Assembly: GCA_023396415.1 (NCBI GenBank)
Contig: JAEWWJ010000019.1
Coordinates: 1 to 39,234, forward strand
Length of the DNA stretch: 39,234 nucleotides
From: Bacteroidota bacterium
Lineage (GTDB): Bacteria; Bacteroidota; Bacteroidia; Bacteroidales; F082
Direction: 5' to 3'
A program made the position numbers and the translations under genes. A model generated the notes under the pieces. The model was not told where the DNA came from. It made no database searches and saw only the letters and a list, made by a program, of their open reading frames with translations. Positions 1-7,765 of the stretch are shown here, one piece after another; the first letter of the stretch is position 1, and every line of letters starts with the position of its first letter.

Positions 1-1135
1 CCCTCATAGTATCATCACTGTGGTTTAAGGCCTCGTGAACCACATATTTATCAACTTCACAGTCATTTACGGCAATTGTTGCCCATGAGTGCCTCGCCGC
101 ATAGAATGTTAAGCCCTGTTCACCGATTAATTTACCGACCTGTTTAAGACCCTGATTTATTGCGCTGTTAAATGTGTTGGCCGTGGAGTAAAGTTTATAA
201 AATTCATATCTGTTTAATATGTTCTCCGCCTCAGGTTCAACCCTTACGCTTATCAACGCCTTATCCTGTCTTCTGGTTCTTGTTTTCTTTCTCTCATAAG
301 TTAGCCTACCATTAACGACCGGTGGATGGTCGAAAAGGTCAGCCGAATTAATTCCAATGAGGTAGAACGATAGAATAAAGCAGTCTCTCGCCATGCGCGC
401 TCTATTCATTTCCTGGCTTAATTCCAAGTCACGAATCATCCTTATTTTGTCAACCTGTAAAGCCCGTTTTGGCGGCCTGACCTCCTTTGGAATTTTGAAT
501 TTTGCGAACGGGTTAACTTTTATGAGAATTTGTTCTTGGTCTTCATCATTGTACTCAGCTCGTGCGCGATTAATAATAGCTCTAAGAATACTAAGGTAAA
601 GTGTCAGCGCACGTCCGGAATTCTTTACCTTTTTGTTTTTGTACCTTCTGCTGTCAGCCGTTTTAAGGTAGTTGGCGAACTCGGACACAAGTTTGCCGTT
701 TATTTCATTAATTGAAATCCGGTTTACCCCTTTAAACTCTTTGAAGGCATTTAATGCCGACTTATAATTAGCGGCCATACCTTTGCTTCCGTTTCGCTCA
801 AACTGTTCAATGATTGAGTCCACAAACTCAAAAAAATCTGGAATGTCTATTCCGTCGTTGGAGGAAGTGAGACAATTGTAAACTTCATCTAAACTCATTT
901 CAGCAACTTTTACGGCCCCTAACTTTTGAAGTATTGTCCGATATCCTTTTATAATATCGTCAACCTCCTGTTTTATACCATTACTTTTTATTTTTTTAGA
1001 TTTTGTAAGGTCGGCATCTGTAAGAATGATTTCAGTTTTAAGCAGCTTCTTTCCTCCTTTGTGGTGAAGCTTAATAAAAACCCGCGTAGTTCCGTCCTTC
1101 GCCTTATGTCTTGGGTAGGGTACAAAGTTTGCCAT
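1..1135 (-). CDS. Tyrosine recombinase (phage/element integrase), 3' end cut by window edge
   Basis: Reading leftward from ATG 1135 the frame stays open for 378 codons to the window edge, so the C-terminus with the nucleophilic Tyr is missing. Residues 1-75 look like an arm-binding N-terminal domain, about 100-215 a SAM-like core-binding domain, and 225 onward the catalytic domain. Visible catalytic features are Lys in YERKK (280-284), FYAARHSWAT (344-353, supplying the second Arg R348) and LNHSD (370-374, His372). The usual HxxR is YxxR, and the box-I position reads GINSADL (261-267) without the expected Arg; both are variants I associate with Bacteroidota integrases. An AAAAGGA sequence precedes the start. 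The gene points away from a tRNA-Gly 3' end 117 bases away, the classic arrangement of an integrase beside its attachment site. It would catalyse integration and excision of an element lying to the left. Family is certain; the kind of element is unknown. Confidence 0.9.
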   Translation of the reverse strand, partial: MANFVPYPRHKAKDGTTRVFIKLHHKGGKKLLKTEIILTDADLTKSKKIKSNGIKQEVDDIIKGYRTILQKLGAVKVAEMSLDEVYNCLTSSNDGIDIPDFFEFVDSIIEQFERNGSKGMAANYKSALNAFKEFKGVNRISINEINGKLVSEFANYLKTADSRRYKNKKVKNSGRALTLYLSILRAIINRARAEYNDEDQEQILIKVNPFAKFKIPKEVRPPKRALQVDKIRMIRDLELSQEMNRARMARDCFILSFYLIGINSADLFDHPPVVNGRLTYERKKTRTRRQDKALISVRVEPEAENILNRYEFYKLYSTANTFNSAINQGLKQVGKLIGEQGLTFYAARHSWATIAVNDCEVDKYVVHEALNHSDDTMR

Positions 1136-1166
1136 TTGTGTTCCTTTTATGTGCCGTGATGTTCCG

Positions 1167-1174
1167 CAAATGTA
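1167..1174 (-). promoter_or_regulatory. -7 promoter box of the integrase gene
   Basis: The minus strand reads TACATTTG, a perfect match to the Bacteroidota -7 consensus TAnnTTTG, 31 bases before the integrase ATG. The -33 region is weak (a CTG about 20 bases upstream). The integrase therefore probably has its own promoter rather than depending on read-through from the tRNA gene. Confidence 0.6.
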
Positions 1175-1205
1175 CCTTTATTTTGCTGAAAGTGCAGTAA
1201 TAAAA

Positions 1206-1232
1206 TAAGGTGCTACTTTTGGTAACACCTTA
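1206..1232 (-). terminator. Hairpin after tRNA-Gly, probable terminator
   Basis: TAAGGTG-c-TAC pairs with GTA-a-CACCTTA (10 paired bases, one mismatch) around a five-base loop. Read on the minus strand, downstream of the tRNA, it is followed by TTTTATTA, as in a Rho-independent terminator. A second small inverted repeat (AACTG/CAGTT, 1236-1250) lies between it and the tRNA. Because this segment also lies between an integrase and its probable att site, the repeats could instead be recombinase arm sites. Confidence 0.55.
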
Positions 1233-1251
1233 ATTAACTGACTTTCAGTTG

Positions 1252-1323
1252 AGCGGGCAATGGGGCTCGAACCCACGACCCTCAGCTTGGGAAGCTAATG
1301 CTCTACCACTGAGCTATGCCCGC
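1252..1323 (-). tRNA. tRNA-Gly (anticodon CCC)
   Basis: The minus strand folds into a full cloverleaf: acceptor stem GCGGGCA/TGCCCGC, D arm GCTC..GAGC, anticodon stem TTAGC/GCTGA (one T-G pair) with loop TTCCCAA, and T arm GTGGG-TTCGAGC-CCCAT. The anticodon CCC reads GGG glycine codons and the discriminator base is U, usual for tRNA-Gly. No CCA is encoded. Its 3' half is the likely integration target of the element whose integrase begins 117 bases downstream. Confidence 0.96.
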
Positions 1324-1415
1324 TTTTCGGATGCAAAAGTAAGGATTTGACCGGAAAAAGAAATAAATTTTCGTGAATGAGGTCAATTATCTATTTTCGT
1401 AAAAAATCATTTAAA

Positions 1416-2156
1416 ATGCTGATTGACATTGTCTATTATCTGTTGCTGACCACCTTGATAGTTTTTGCTCTGTGGTATGTTTTTGATTGGACTCATGGTA
1501 CCGACCGACAAAATAAACAATGGGTTGAAGCAAAAAAGGCCGGTGAAATTTCAAAGTCATTGCAAAAAGCATATAGGTTTTATCCTGATAAACAGCGATT
1601 TATTCTTTTTTGGTTGCAGCTCAGAAGGTTGTCGGTTGATGTTCCTGAAACCGCCGTGATGGCCGAGTTGGGCGTTTACCGCGGCCAAACTGCCCGCCTG
1701 CTTCAATTGATGGCCCCTCAGCGCCAACTGTTTCTTTTTGATACCTTTGAGGGGTTCAGAGAGAAAGATTTGGAAGATGAAAGCGGTAAAGCACTTTCCT
1801 ATACAACGGCCAGTTTTGCTGATACTTCTATGGCTTTGGTGCAAGAAAAGTTGTCATCTTTGGATAATATCCATTTTTTCAAAGGCGATTTCAGTGCTTT
1901 GATTCCCGAAATCCCAGAAGTGAAATATGCCTTAGTCTCTATTGATGCCGATCTTGCTGTGCCCACCTTGGCAGGACTTCGATATTTCTATCCACGTTTG
2001 TGCCCGGGTGGTGTCATCATCGTGCATGATTACAACGAAAATTGGCCTTCGCTGATGGAGGCAGTGGATGCATTTTTATCTACCATTCCCGAACAACCCA
2101 CCTTAATTCCTGACCAAGACAACAGTCTTGTTATTGTCAAGAATGCTCTAATCTGA
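1416..2156 (+). CDS. TylF/MycF-family class I methyltransferase with N-terminal membrane helix
   Basis: A 246-residue protein. Residues 4-22 form one hydrophobic segment, then a Rossmann methyltransferase fold: SAM-binding ELGVYRG (84-90), FDTFEGF (108-114), GDFS (157-160), SIDAD (175-179) and a GG-VIIVHDYNE strand-turn (198-208). These match the macrocin O-methyltransferase (TylF) family, Mg-dependent SAM enzymes usually acting on sugar hydroxyls. In the family the last motif is commonly DDY; here it is HDY, so one probable metal ligand is His. No sugar or natural-product cluster is adjacent, so the substrate is unknown. An upstream in-frame ATG at 1377 exists, but a TAttTTcG-like -7 box lies between the two starts, so 1416 is preferred. 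The 3' end overlaps the convergent small gene by 9 bases. Confidence 0.85.
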   Translation: MLIDIVYYLLLTTLIVFALWYVFDWTHGTDRQNKQWVEAKKAGEISKSLQKAYRFYPDKQRFILFWLQLRRLSVDVPETAVMAELGVYRGQTARLLQLMAPQRQLFLFDTFEGFREKDLEDESGKALSYTTASFADTSMALVQEKLSSLDNIHFFKGDFSALIPEIPEVKYALVSIDADLAVPTLAGLRYFYPRLCPGGVIIVHDYNENWPSLMEAVDAFLSTIPEQPTLIPDQDNSLVIVKNALI

Positions 2157-2390
2157 CGCTTGAGCAGCTTCTTCTTTTTTGTTTGGAAACTTCAAAGTCT
2201 TTTTCAATCCGTAGCCAACTGCCAGAAACAGAAGCATTTCTGTGCCTCCACCTAAGGGCGCACTGCCACCTATAGGGCCGCCGCCAACTGATGGGTCGCC
2301 CGGAGGGTTGGGCGGTCCTTGTGCAAAGCCTGATTGGGAGCAAATGAGGAATAAAACAAGAAGAATGGAGTTTATCAATTTTGTTTTCAT
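2148..2390 (-). CDS. Small exported protein with PID-CTERM-like sorting signal
   Basis: Eighty residues in four parts: a signal peptide (1-24, ending in GFAQ), a Pro/Gly-rich linker (GPPNPPGDP then glycines), a short C-terminal hydrophobic helix (about 51-60, MLLFLAVGYG) after PLGGG, and a basic then polar tail starting LKK. This layout of signal peptide, PPxPP stretch, P-[IL]-[DG]-GG, helix and Lys cluster is that of the Bacteroidota PID-CTERM sorting-signal proteins, with PLGGG where PIDGG is typical. Such tripartite tails are thought to be recognised by exosortase-like or other sorting enzymes. It starts 10 bases after the S8 protease stop on the same strand, so the two are probably co-transcribed. 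There is no folded domain beyond the sorting parts. Family assignment is from recall and the protein's role is unknown. Confidence 0.75.
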   Translation of the reverse strand: MKTKLINSILLVLFLICSQSGFAQGPPNPPGDPSVGGGPIGGSAPLGGGTEMLLFLAVGYGLKKTLKFPNKKEEAAQASD

Positions 2391-2400
2391 GGTCTAACTT

Positions 2401-5400
2401 TTATGGGATGAACACTTTACAGGTGAAAACAGTGGATGTTGCAGTCAGTCTAACCAAAACAACTGAAGTTTGTTTCAAGCCGTCCACTTGAATCAAACCG
2501 GCATTACCGACATTCATTTTTTGAAGCAATCTGCCGCTCATATCCAGAATTTCAACGATTACATGGCTTTCAATTTCCGGCGACTGAACATATAGCTTAC
2601 CGTCTGTAAACCATGCCTTCAATGGATTCTTTGCATCGGTATTTTCAGATGTACCTGTTGGTCCCATAAAAATTAAACGAAAACGAAGCGGATCGAAGTC
2701 AGGCGAATGGTCGAAACTATAAGTATTTTGAGCATTCAAATCCACCAGATGTTCAGTAATATTATCCAACAAATAGATTCCGGAATACCCCTCAAAAAAT
2801 GCCATCCCCTCGAAGCTCAAATTGATGTTGCTCTCTTGGTCGCAAGCAATTCCCAAGGGAATATTCAAAGCGCGTTCAGTGGTAGGTACACTGTTGATGC
2901 TCAATTCCTTGTCATCAGTTGAAACTGTGTAAATGTTTGGAATATTGTCGCTTCCAAACAATTTCAAGGCATCAAAAGCTCCATCAAAATCAAATGTTGA
3001 TTGCTCTTGCAAACGTACGACCACCTCATCTGTCAATCCTGCTTTTTCAGCAGTGATACGCAAAATTGGACTGTTTTCATTGGTACTTTTCAAGAAAGGT
3101 TGTCCATGATGCAATCTTACAGCGTTGTTCATTGTTAAAAGTGGTGAGAAGGAGTTGGCCTGCACGAAAAAACTCTGTCCTTGGGCCACATATCGCGTGC
3201 CGCCATTCACACCCACACCTCCAATATATGAAGCCCAAACAAAAGCACCACTGTTTGAAAGTGAGCTGTTGTAAACGTATATAGCATTGTTGAGACTCAT
3301 TTTTGTCCAGCCGCTTGGGGCATCCCAGTCAATGGCAGAAGGGTAGGGGTTGGGAACAAGATTGAAATTGTTTCCAAAAGGAGGATAACTCACAGCAGCT
3401 TGAAAACTTCCATTGTTGGCTTTGCCGGCAAAAGAATAAGTGACATCAGCTCCCGGATAATAAAGCAAATAGCCTTTGTCAACCTGCAAGGCTGTGGTGG
3501 TTGAAGTGCCGATACTGACATAATCTTGAGCGCCGGCATCAAAGGCATAAACATACGATCCGCTAAACACTCCCGAAAGTGGGTTTGAGCTCTGTGTGAG
3601 GGGAACAGAAACGGTATGGTATTTTCGGTTGGTAGTGTTCGCATCGCCGGTGATGTAGCGTTCAAAAGTGAAGTTCAGGTTGTTGTTATTGTGAAGCAAC
3701 GAGGCTGTCCCCGAAGCATTAGACTGCAACAAAAGAGAAGAACCTCCTGCGGTGTTGTCCACAGCACCTGAAACAGTTAGTGTTGCTGGAGGACTGAGGA
3801 TGAGGCTGTTTCCTGTTTTAATCATCAGGTTGTCGAATGAAAGTGCAGTGGTTGCTACAACATCGCCAATAATTTTGGCATCGCTGCCGGCACTGGTTAA
3901 GCTGAGATCGGTTTCAAGACTGAGGTTATTAAAATAAGGCTGACGTTGATCGCCGGAGGCAAGTCCGCTGGCATAAAATCGTACCGCATCGGGAGGGCTG
4001 ACAACGGAAATTGTTTGGTTATATGTTTCAATTCCATCACGTCCGGTGGCAAACACTTGTAAGTTTCCTATAGAGATATATTTGAAATGTAAACGCATAA
4101 CTTGAGTGCCATAATTAGAAAACATGGGATTGCCATTGATGGTGATGGCCGCTGAACTTCCCATATTGATATTGATGATTTCAATTCCCGTTGCCCCGCC
4201 GGAAAAAAGACTAATTCCTTTATTTCCAGAACCATTGCTGTCCCAGTTAACACCCCAGTCCACGGAAAAAGTGGTCCCAACGCTCATGGGGCCTGCAAAA
4301 GGCCGATAGGCATTCACGTAGTTTCCTACATGATCAGGATTGGCATAAAGTCCAAAAGAAGGGTTGGGTAGTCCGGTAATACCTGCTGATGAAGGGTCTC
4401 CAAAGAAAACTCCGGCGAAACCACCCGCTGTGTTGCCGGTAATTGCCCACGCACCAAAACCTTTACCTTCGTTGTCGGCATTGGCCCAGCTTCCGCCATA
4501 ATTGGCAGCAGCATCAGAGGCGTCAAAAAGATAACTGAACTCAAAAACCTCGTTGCCGGTCATCACCAAAGAATAGTCTTGGCTTCCGCCATCGAGTGTT
4601 CCTTTATGCCCAATGGTGAGGTCGTACCATTGATCTGCCAAGGGCGAATCGAGATAAATCACTTCAACATTATCGCGGAAATTATCACCAAAAGTAGCGG
4701 CAGCTGATGGTGTTGCAGGATTAAGTATGTAGGGGAAATAGGTTGTTCCATCCATTGAAGTGAGACGAATATCGAGGTCATTGACCAAAATTTGATCGGT
4801 AGGATTGAGCACAAATGGCGGTAATGATCCTGGAACATCATTCCAGCTGAAGGTAACTTTTAAAGGCTCGTTTCCTTTTGCTTTTAGTCGGATGGTTTTT
4901 GTTTCGCCATTGTTGAGGGTCAATTCTTTGATGTGAACATCATCAGTGCTGTTGACCGACATCACCGCTGCTGCCGCTTCGGTGTTCATCAAACCCCAGC
5001 CAAATTGATAATCAGGGCCGACATTGCCAAGATCGGTGGCCGTATGCAGCAAAAGTGCTTTCACGGTTGCCGAACGCAAGGGTTGTCCTGGATGCAAATT
5101 TTCTTGATGTTCGAGCAACAAACCTATTGATCCGCTGACCATAGGCCCTGACATAGAGGTCCCATTTGACGAACCATAAGCGCTGTTGTTGGTGCTTGTT
5201 GTTGAATATACACCAACACCTTTGGCCACAATATCGGGCTTTACGCGACCATCATCGGTTGGTCCCCATCCAGAAAAAGACGACATGGTTGATGATCCAT
5301 CCACAGCACCAACGCACAAAACATTTTTCGCAGTTGCTGAGTGTGCTATGCTGCTGTATCCTGTGGCACCTCCATCAATATAACGTGTGGTGGTGCTCAT

Positions 5401-6255
5401 TTCCCAGTTATAGCTATTGTTGGGATTTCGATAATAATGGGAAGTACCCGGTGCCGGTCCTTCACCACGGTCATTGCCTGCTGATTTGGTAATGAGATAG
5501 TTAGGAGCATTGTGTGCAAGATTATCCCAATCGCGTGCCTCATCGCTGTAATAGCCCCAATACACATCTTCCAACTCGCTCACCGTTGAAATTCCGAACC
5601 AATGCCAGGCATTATTACCCGAATAATCACTATACGACCAGCCCGTAACAAGGCCATAAGAGTGCTGCGAAACTTTCATTCCTGCCAATGCCTCAGCTGC
5701 CATTTCGCTTTGATCGTCGTTCCAGTCGTAAGCATTCAGCTGAGCTGCATACGACATTCCTTTGGCTTGAGGTTTAACACCGGAGGCAATCAATGTCCCG
5801 GCCACGTGTGTCGAGTGCCAATGACCTGAAGCTGGAACGTCTTTTTGTGTGACCCTTCCAATCAATTCATCATGTGTTGATAGTACCGAACCGGCATCCC
5901 AAACACCCAACGTTTGGCCGTTACCACTCAACGAGAAACCGGCACCACCTCCTGAATAAACTTTGTTGGATTTTATCAATGCTGCACCGCCTGCATTATC
6001 GGTGATTTTAAACACCGGAGCACCATTATCAAGCCGAATAAGCTCAACCATACGTCCTTCAGCATCTTCAAAACGAATGGGCCATCCTTTTTCTGATGCC
6101 ATTTTTTCGGCCTCCTGCTTTTGAAGTTTTTCTTTTTCACTCCATGTTTTTGATAACTGGGTTAAATTTCTTTTTTGTGTTTCATTTTGTCCCTTGGCCA
6201 AGTGGCTGAAAAAGAGAAAGAAAAGACCCAAAACGACGATGCTTGTATTTTTCAT
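2401..6255 (-). CDS. Secreted subtilisin-like S8 peptidase with T9SS type A sorting domain
   Basis: A 1284-residue exported protease. Residues 1-23 are a signal peptide. The S8 domain spans roughly 95-410 with Asp120 (GVWDAG), His147 (HSTHVAGT), oxyanion Asn261 (KSAGND) and Ser367 (GTSMSG). The usual HGTH motif is HSTH here. A beta-rich domain at about 430-570, like those after kexin or Kp43-type catalytic domains, follows. Next are a long region of unclassified beta-sheet modules and a cell-surface module with the NPYPSAIDWD motif common in type IX secretion cargo. The last 85 or so residues (LYVQSP, ILDMSGRLLQK, VVLVRL, CKVFIP) fit a T9SS type A C-terminal sorting domain. It is predicted to be secreted or surface-anchored and to degrade extracellular protein; substrate unknown. 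It is the first gene of a likely two-gene unit with the PID-CTERM-like protein. Confidence 0.93.
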   Translation of the reverse strand: MKNTSIVVLGLFFLFFSHLAKGQNETQKRNLTQLSKTWSEKEKLQKQEAEKMASEKGWPIRFEDAEGRMVELIRLDNGAPVFKITDNAGGAALIKSNKVYSGGGAGFSLSGNGQTLGVWDAGSVLSTHDELIGRVTQKDVPASGHWHSTHVAGTLIASGVKPQAKGMSYAAQLNAYDWNDDQSEMAAEALAGMKVSQHSYGLVTGWSYSDYSGNNAWHWFGISTVSELEDVYWGYYSDEARDWDNLAHNAPNYLITKSAGNDRGEGPAPGTSHYYRNPNNSYNWEMSTTTRYIDGGATGYSSIAHSATAKNVLCVGAVDGSSTMSSFSGWGPTDDGRVKPDIVAKGVGVYSTTSTNNSAYGSSNGTSMSGPMVSGSIGLLLEHQENLHPGQPLRSATVKALLLHTATDLGNVGPDYQFGWGLMNTEAAAAVMSVNSTDDVHIKELTLNNGETKTIRLKAKGNEPLKVTFSWNDVPGSLPPFVLNPTDQILVNDLDIRLTSMDGTTYFPYILNPATPSAAATFGDNFRDNVEVIYLDSPLADQWYDLTIGHKGTLDGGSQDYSLVMTGNEVFEFSYLFDASDAAANYGGSWANADNEGKGFGAWAITGNTAGGFAGVFFGDPSSAGITGLPNPSFGLYANPDHVGNYVNAYRPFAGPMSVGTTFSVDWGVNWDSNGSGNKGISLFSGGATGIEIININMGSSAAITINGNPMFSNYGTQVMRLHFKYISIGNLQVFATGRDGIETYNQTISVVSPPDAVRFYASGLASGDQRQPYFNNLSLETDLSLTSAGSDAKIIGDVVATTALSFDNLMIKTGNSLILSPPATLTVSGAVDNTAGGSSLLLQSNASGTASLLHNNNNLNFTFERYITGDANTTNRKYHTVSVPLTQSSNPLSGVFSGSYVYAFDAGAQDYVSIGTSTTTALQVDKGYLLYYPGADVTYSFAGKANNGSFQAAVSYPPFGNNFNLVPNPYPSAIDWDAPSGWTKMSLNNAIYVYNSSLSNSGAFVWASYIGGVGVNGGTRYVAQGQSFFVQANSFSPLLTMNNAVRLHHGQPFLKSTNENSPILRITAEKAGLTDEVVVRLQEQSTFDFDGAFDALKLFGSDNIPNIYTVSTDDKELSINSVPTTERALNIPLGIACDQESNINLSFEGMAFFEGYSGIYLLDNITEHLVDLNAQNTYSFDHSPDFDPLRFRLIFMGPTGTSENTDAKNPLKAWFTDGKLYVQSPEIESHVIVEILDMSGRLLQKMNVGNAGLIQVDGLKQTSVVLVRLTATSTVFTCKVFIP

Positions 6256-6283
6256 GCTGATGCGTTTTTAATCGTGCAAAAAC

Positions 6284-6316
6284 CAAAAATATACAAAAAG
6301 CATTACAAAAAGCAAA
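6284..6316 (-). promoter_or_regulatory. Promoter of the S8 peptidase gene
   Basis: On the minus strand TTTG (6316-6313), 21 bases, then TATTTTTG (6291-6284): a textbook Bacteroidota -33/-7 pair. The ATG lies 28 bases downstream. Confidence 0.7.
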
Positions 6317-6470
6317 TTTCTCTAAAGTGGAATGTAGCTGATGCGTTTTGAACAAAAATCTTGTTTAACTTTTTAAAGTAGCTGTTCACCGTTGAAAATA
6401 CCTATAACCACGCTTACAATTAAATGTCCAAGAAGTGATTCTATTGCATCAGTAAAATAAGAAAAACAAA

Positions 6471-6491
6471 CCTAATATACTAATTATTAGG
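6471..6491 (-). terminator. AT-rich inverted repeat after the thioredoxin gene, weak terminator candidate
   Basis: CCTAATA and TATTAGG form a perfect 7-base inverted repeat with a 7-base spacer. On the minus strand it is followed by TTTGTTTTTCTT, which suits termination of the leftward smpB-thioredoxin unit. Only two G-C pairs hold the stem, so it could equally be a protein-binding dyad. The rest of the 295-base gap 6256-6550 is AT-rich and shows only the protease promoter. Confidence 0.4.
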
Positions 6492-6550
6492 CATATGTTT
6501 AAACTCAAAAAGGTTAAAAATAATAGAATAAAACTTACGATTAGGAAAAA

Positions 6551-7084
6551 CTAATCTTTGGCCACTTTACCTACAAAACTTTTGCTAAAGCTGGGCCATT
6601 CAGTGGTTTTATAGGCATCGGTGCCAAAAAAATGAAGAACCGGCTCAAATTGATCAGCAGGAAAAAAACCGGGAACCACACTTATGACCTTCAAATCTTC
6701 ACCCATGAACACATAAGAAGGGTAGGACATTTTGCCCTGCATCAGCATTTGTGCCAATTGGTGCGAGCTGCGTTTTTTACCCGGGTTGGAATTCACAAAG
6801 GTTTTTCCGCCAAAAACAACGGTATCGGAGCGCTCGGCATCGAATTTCACCGGATAGAAATTCTGATTGATATAAGCTGCAATCACAGCATTATTAAAGG
6901 TTGATTCATCCATTTTTACGCACCAGCCGCACCAGTCGGTGTACATATCCATGAACAGTTTTTTAGGATTTTTCTCGGCTTTTTTTACCGCTTCGTCAAA
7001 GCTCATCCACTTAATTTTTGTGGACTGTGCTTGCGAAAACATAGGAATAGAAAACAAAGCAAGTATAAAAATGATTTTTTTCAT
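6551..7084 (-). CDS. Exported thioredoxin-family protein
   Basis: 177 residues with a signal peptide (1-20, ending FSQAQ) and a thioredoxin-like fold. WCGWC gives the redox pair Cys52/Cys55 after the strand LFMDMYTD, as in the thioredoxin_7/DUF255-related group of Bacteroidota. Pro and Tyr in SYPSYVFMG (about 120-128) fit the cis-Pro loop. It is expected to act in the periplasm as a thiol-disulfide oxidoreductase; the partner is unknown. It starts 5 bases after the smpB stop, so the two genes are co-transcribed, although a functional link is not obvious. Confidence 0.88.
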   Translation of the reverse strand: MKKIIFILALFSIPMFSQAQSTKIKWMSFDEAVKKAEKNPKKLFMDMYTDWCGWCVKMDESTFNNAVIAAYINQNFYPVKFDAERSDTVVFGGKTFVNSNPGKKRSSHQLAQMLMQGKMSYPSYVFMGEDLKVISVVPGFFPADQFEPVLHFFGTDAYKTTEWPSFSKSFVGKVAKD

Positions 7085-7089
7085 GTGTT

Positions 7090-7539
7090 TTAGAATTTTG
7101 TCAAACGATCCATTTCTCTTTTGGTGTCTTTCTTTTTCAAATCCTCACGCTTATCGTAAAAGTGTTTTCCGCGAGCCAAACCAATTTCGAGTTTTGCCCT
7201 GCCGTTGTCGTCAATAAACAACACCAAAGGCACAATGGTAAAGCCTTTTTCTTTCACTTTGGTAGAGAGTTTTTTGAGTTCACGGTAGTTCAGCAGCAAC
7301 TTGCGGTCGCGTTTGGGCTCATGGTTGTTGTAGGTACCATGACTGTATTCGGCGATGTGCATTTGCTGAACAAAAAGTTCCATTCCGCGAAAGGCGCAGT
7401 AAGAATCGGAAAGATTGGCTTTGCCTTGGCGGATACTTTTTATCTCCGTTCCGGTAAGCACAATACCCGCCACGAGTGATTCTACAATGAAATACTCGAA
7501 GGAAACGCGTTTATTTTTTATCCGAATTTTTTCTTTCAT
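7090..7539 (-). CDS. smpB: SsrA-binding protein SmpB
   Basis: 149 residues, the standard length. Recognisable SmpB landmarks run in order: the N-terminal strand ending in AGIVLTGTEIKSIRQGKANLSD (two motifs, 24-45), a central MHIAEYSHG segment, the tRNA-like-domain contact HEPKRDRKLLL, then IVPL and the basic C-terminal tail GKHFYDKREDLKKKDTKRE. SmpB binds tmRNA and brings it to stalled ribosomes for trans-translation, tagging the incomplete peptide for proteolysis. The tmRNA gene is not in this window. It is the first gene of a two-gene unit with the exported thioredoxin. Confidence 0.98.
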   Translation of the reverse strand: MKEKIRIKNKRVSFEYFIVESLVAGIVLTGTEIKSIRQGKANLSDSYCAFRGMELFVQQMHIAEYSHGTYNNHEPKRDRKLLLNYRELKKLSTKVKEKGFTIVPLVLFIDDNGRAKLEIGLARGKHFYDKREDLKKKDTKREMDRLTKF

Positions 7540-7558
7540 GAAAGCTTTTAAAGGGCTG

Positions 7559-7566
7559 CAAATATA
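7559..7566 (-). promoter_or_regulatory. -7 promoter box of smpB
   Basis: Minus strand TATATTTG, a perfect -7 element, 19 bases before the smpB ATG. No convincing -33 element is seen. Confidence 0.6.
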
Positions 7567-7740
7567 ACTGTTTTCAAACTGAACGACAGATCTTGTGCTT
7601 AAAATGACTTAGAATTTATTCGATGAGATGCTGTAATACGTTTCCTTGCTTGCTTTTATTGCCATCATTCTGTAATTGCCTCAGGTTCTCAGTAACTCAC
7701 ATCATCAAAAGCTTTGAGGGGATTTCCGTCGAAAATCAAT

Positions 7741-7748
7741 TATATTTG
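7741..7748 (+). promoter_or_regulatory. -7 promoter box of aroQ
   Basis: TATATTTG, a perfect Bacteroidota -7 element, 17 bases before the aroQ ATG. The best -33 candidate, TTTG at 7713-7716, is 24 bases away, longer than usual. Confidence 0.6.
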
Positions 7749-7765
7749 TCAAAAAAATTCAACAG

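Noticed and set aside
393..1159. Three short plus-strand frames (393-599, 530-715, 926-1159)
   Set aside because: They lie antisense to the integrase, which has the family motifs and a proper promoter; their translations show no recognisable domain.
5166..5492. 108-residue plus-strand frame
   Set aside because: Fully antisense to the catalytic domain of the S8 protease.
7090..7765. tmRNA gene sought near smpB
   Set aside because: No tRNA-like acceptor ends or tag-coding frame found near smpB; tmRNA lies elsewhere in the genome.
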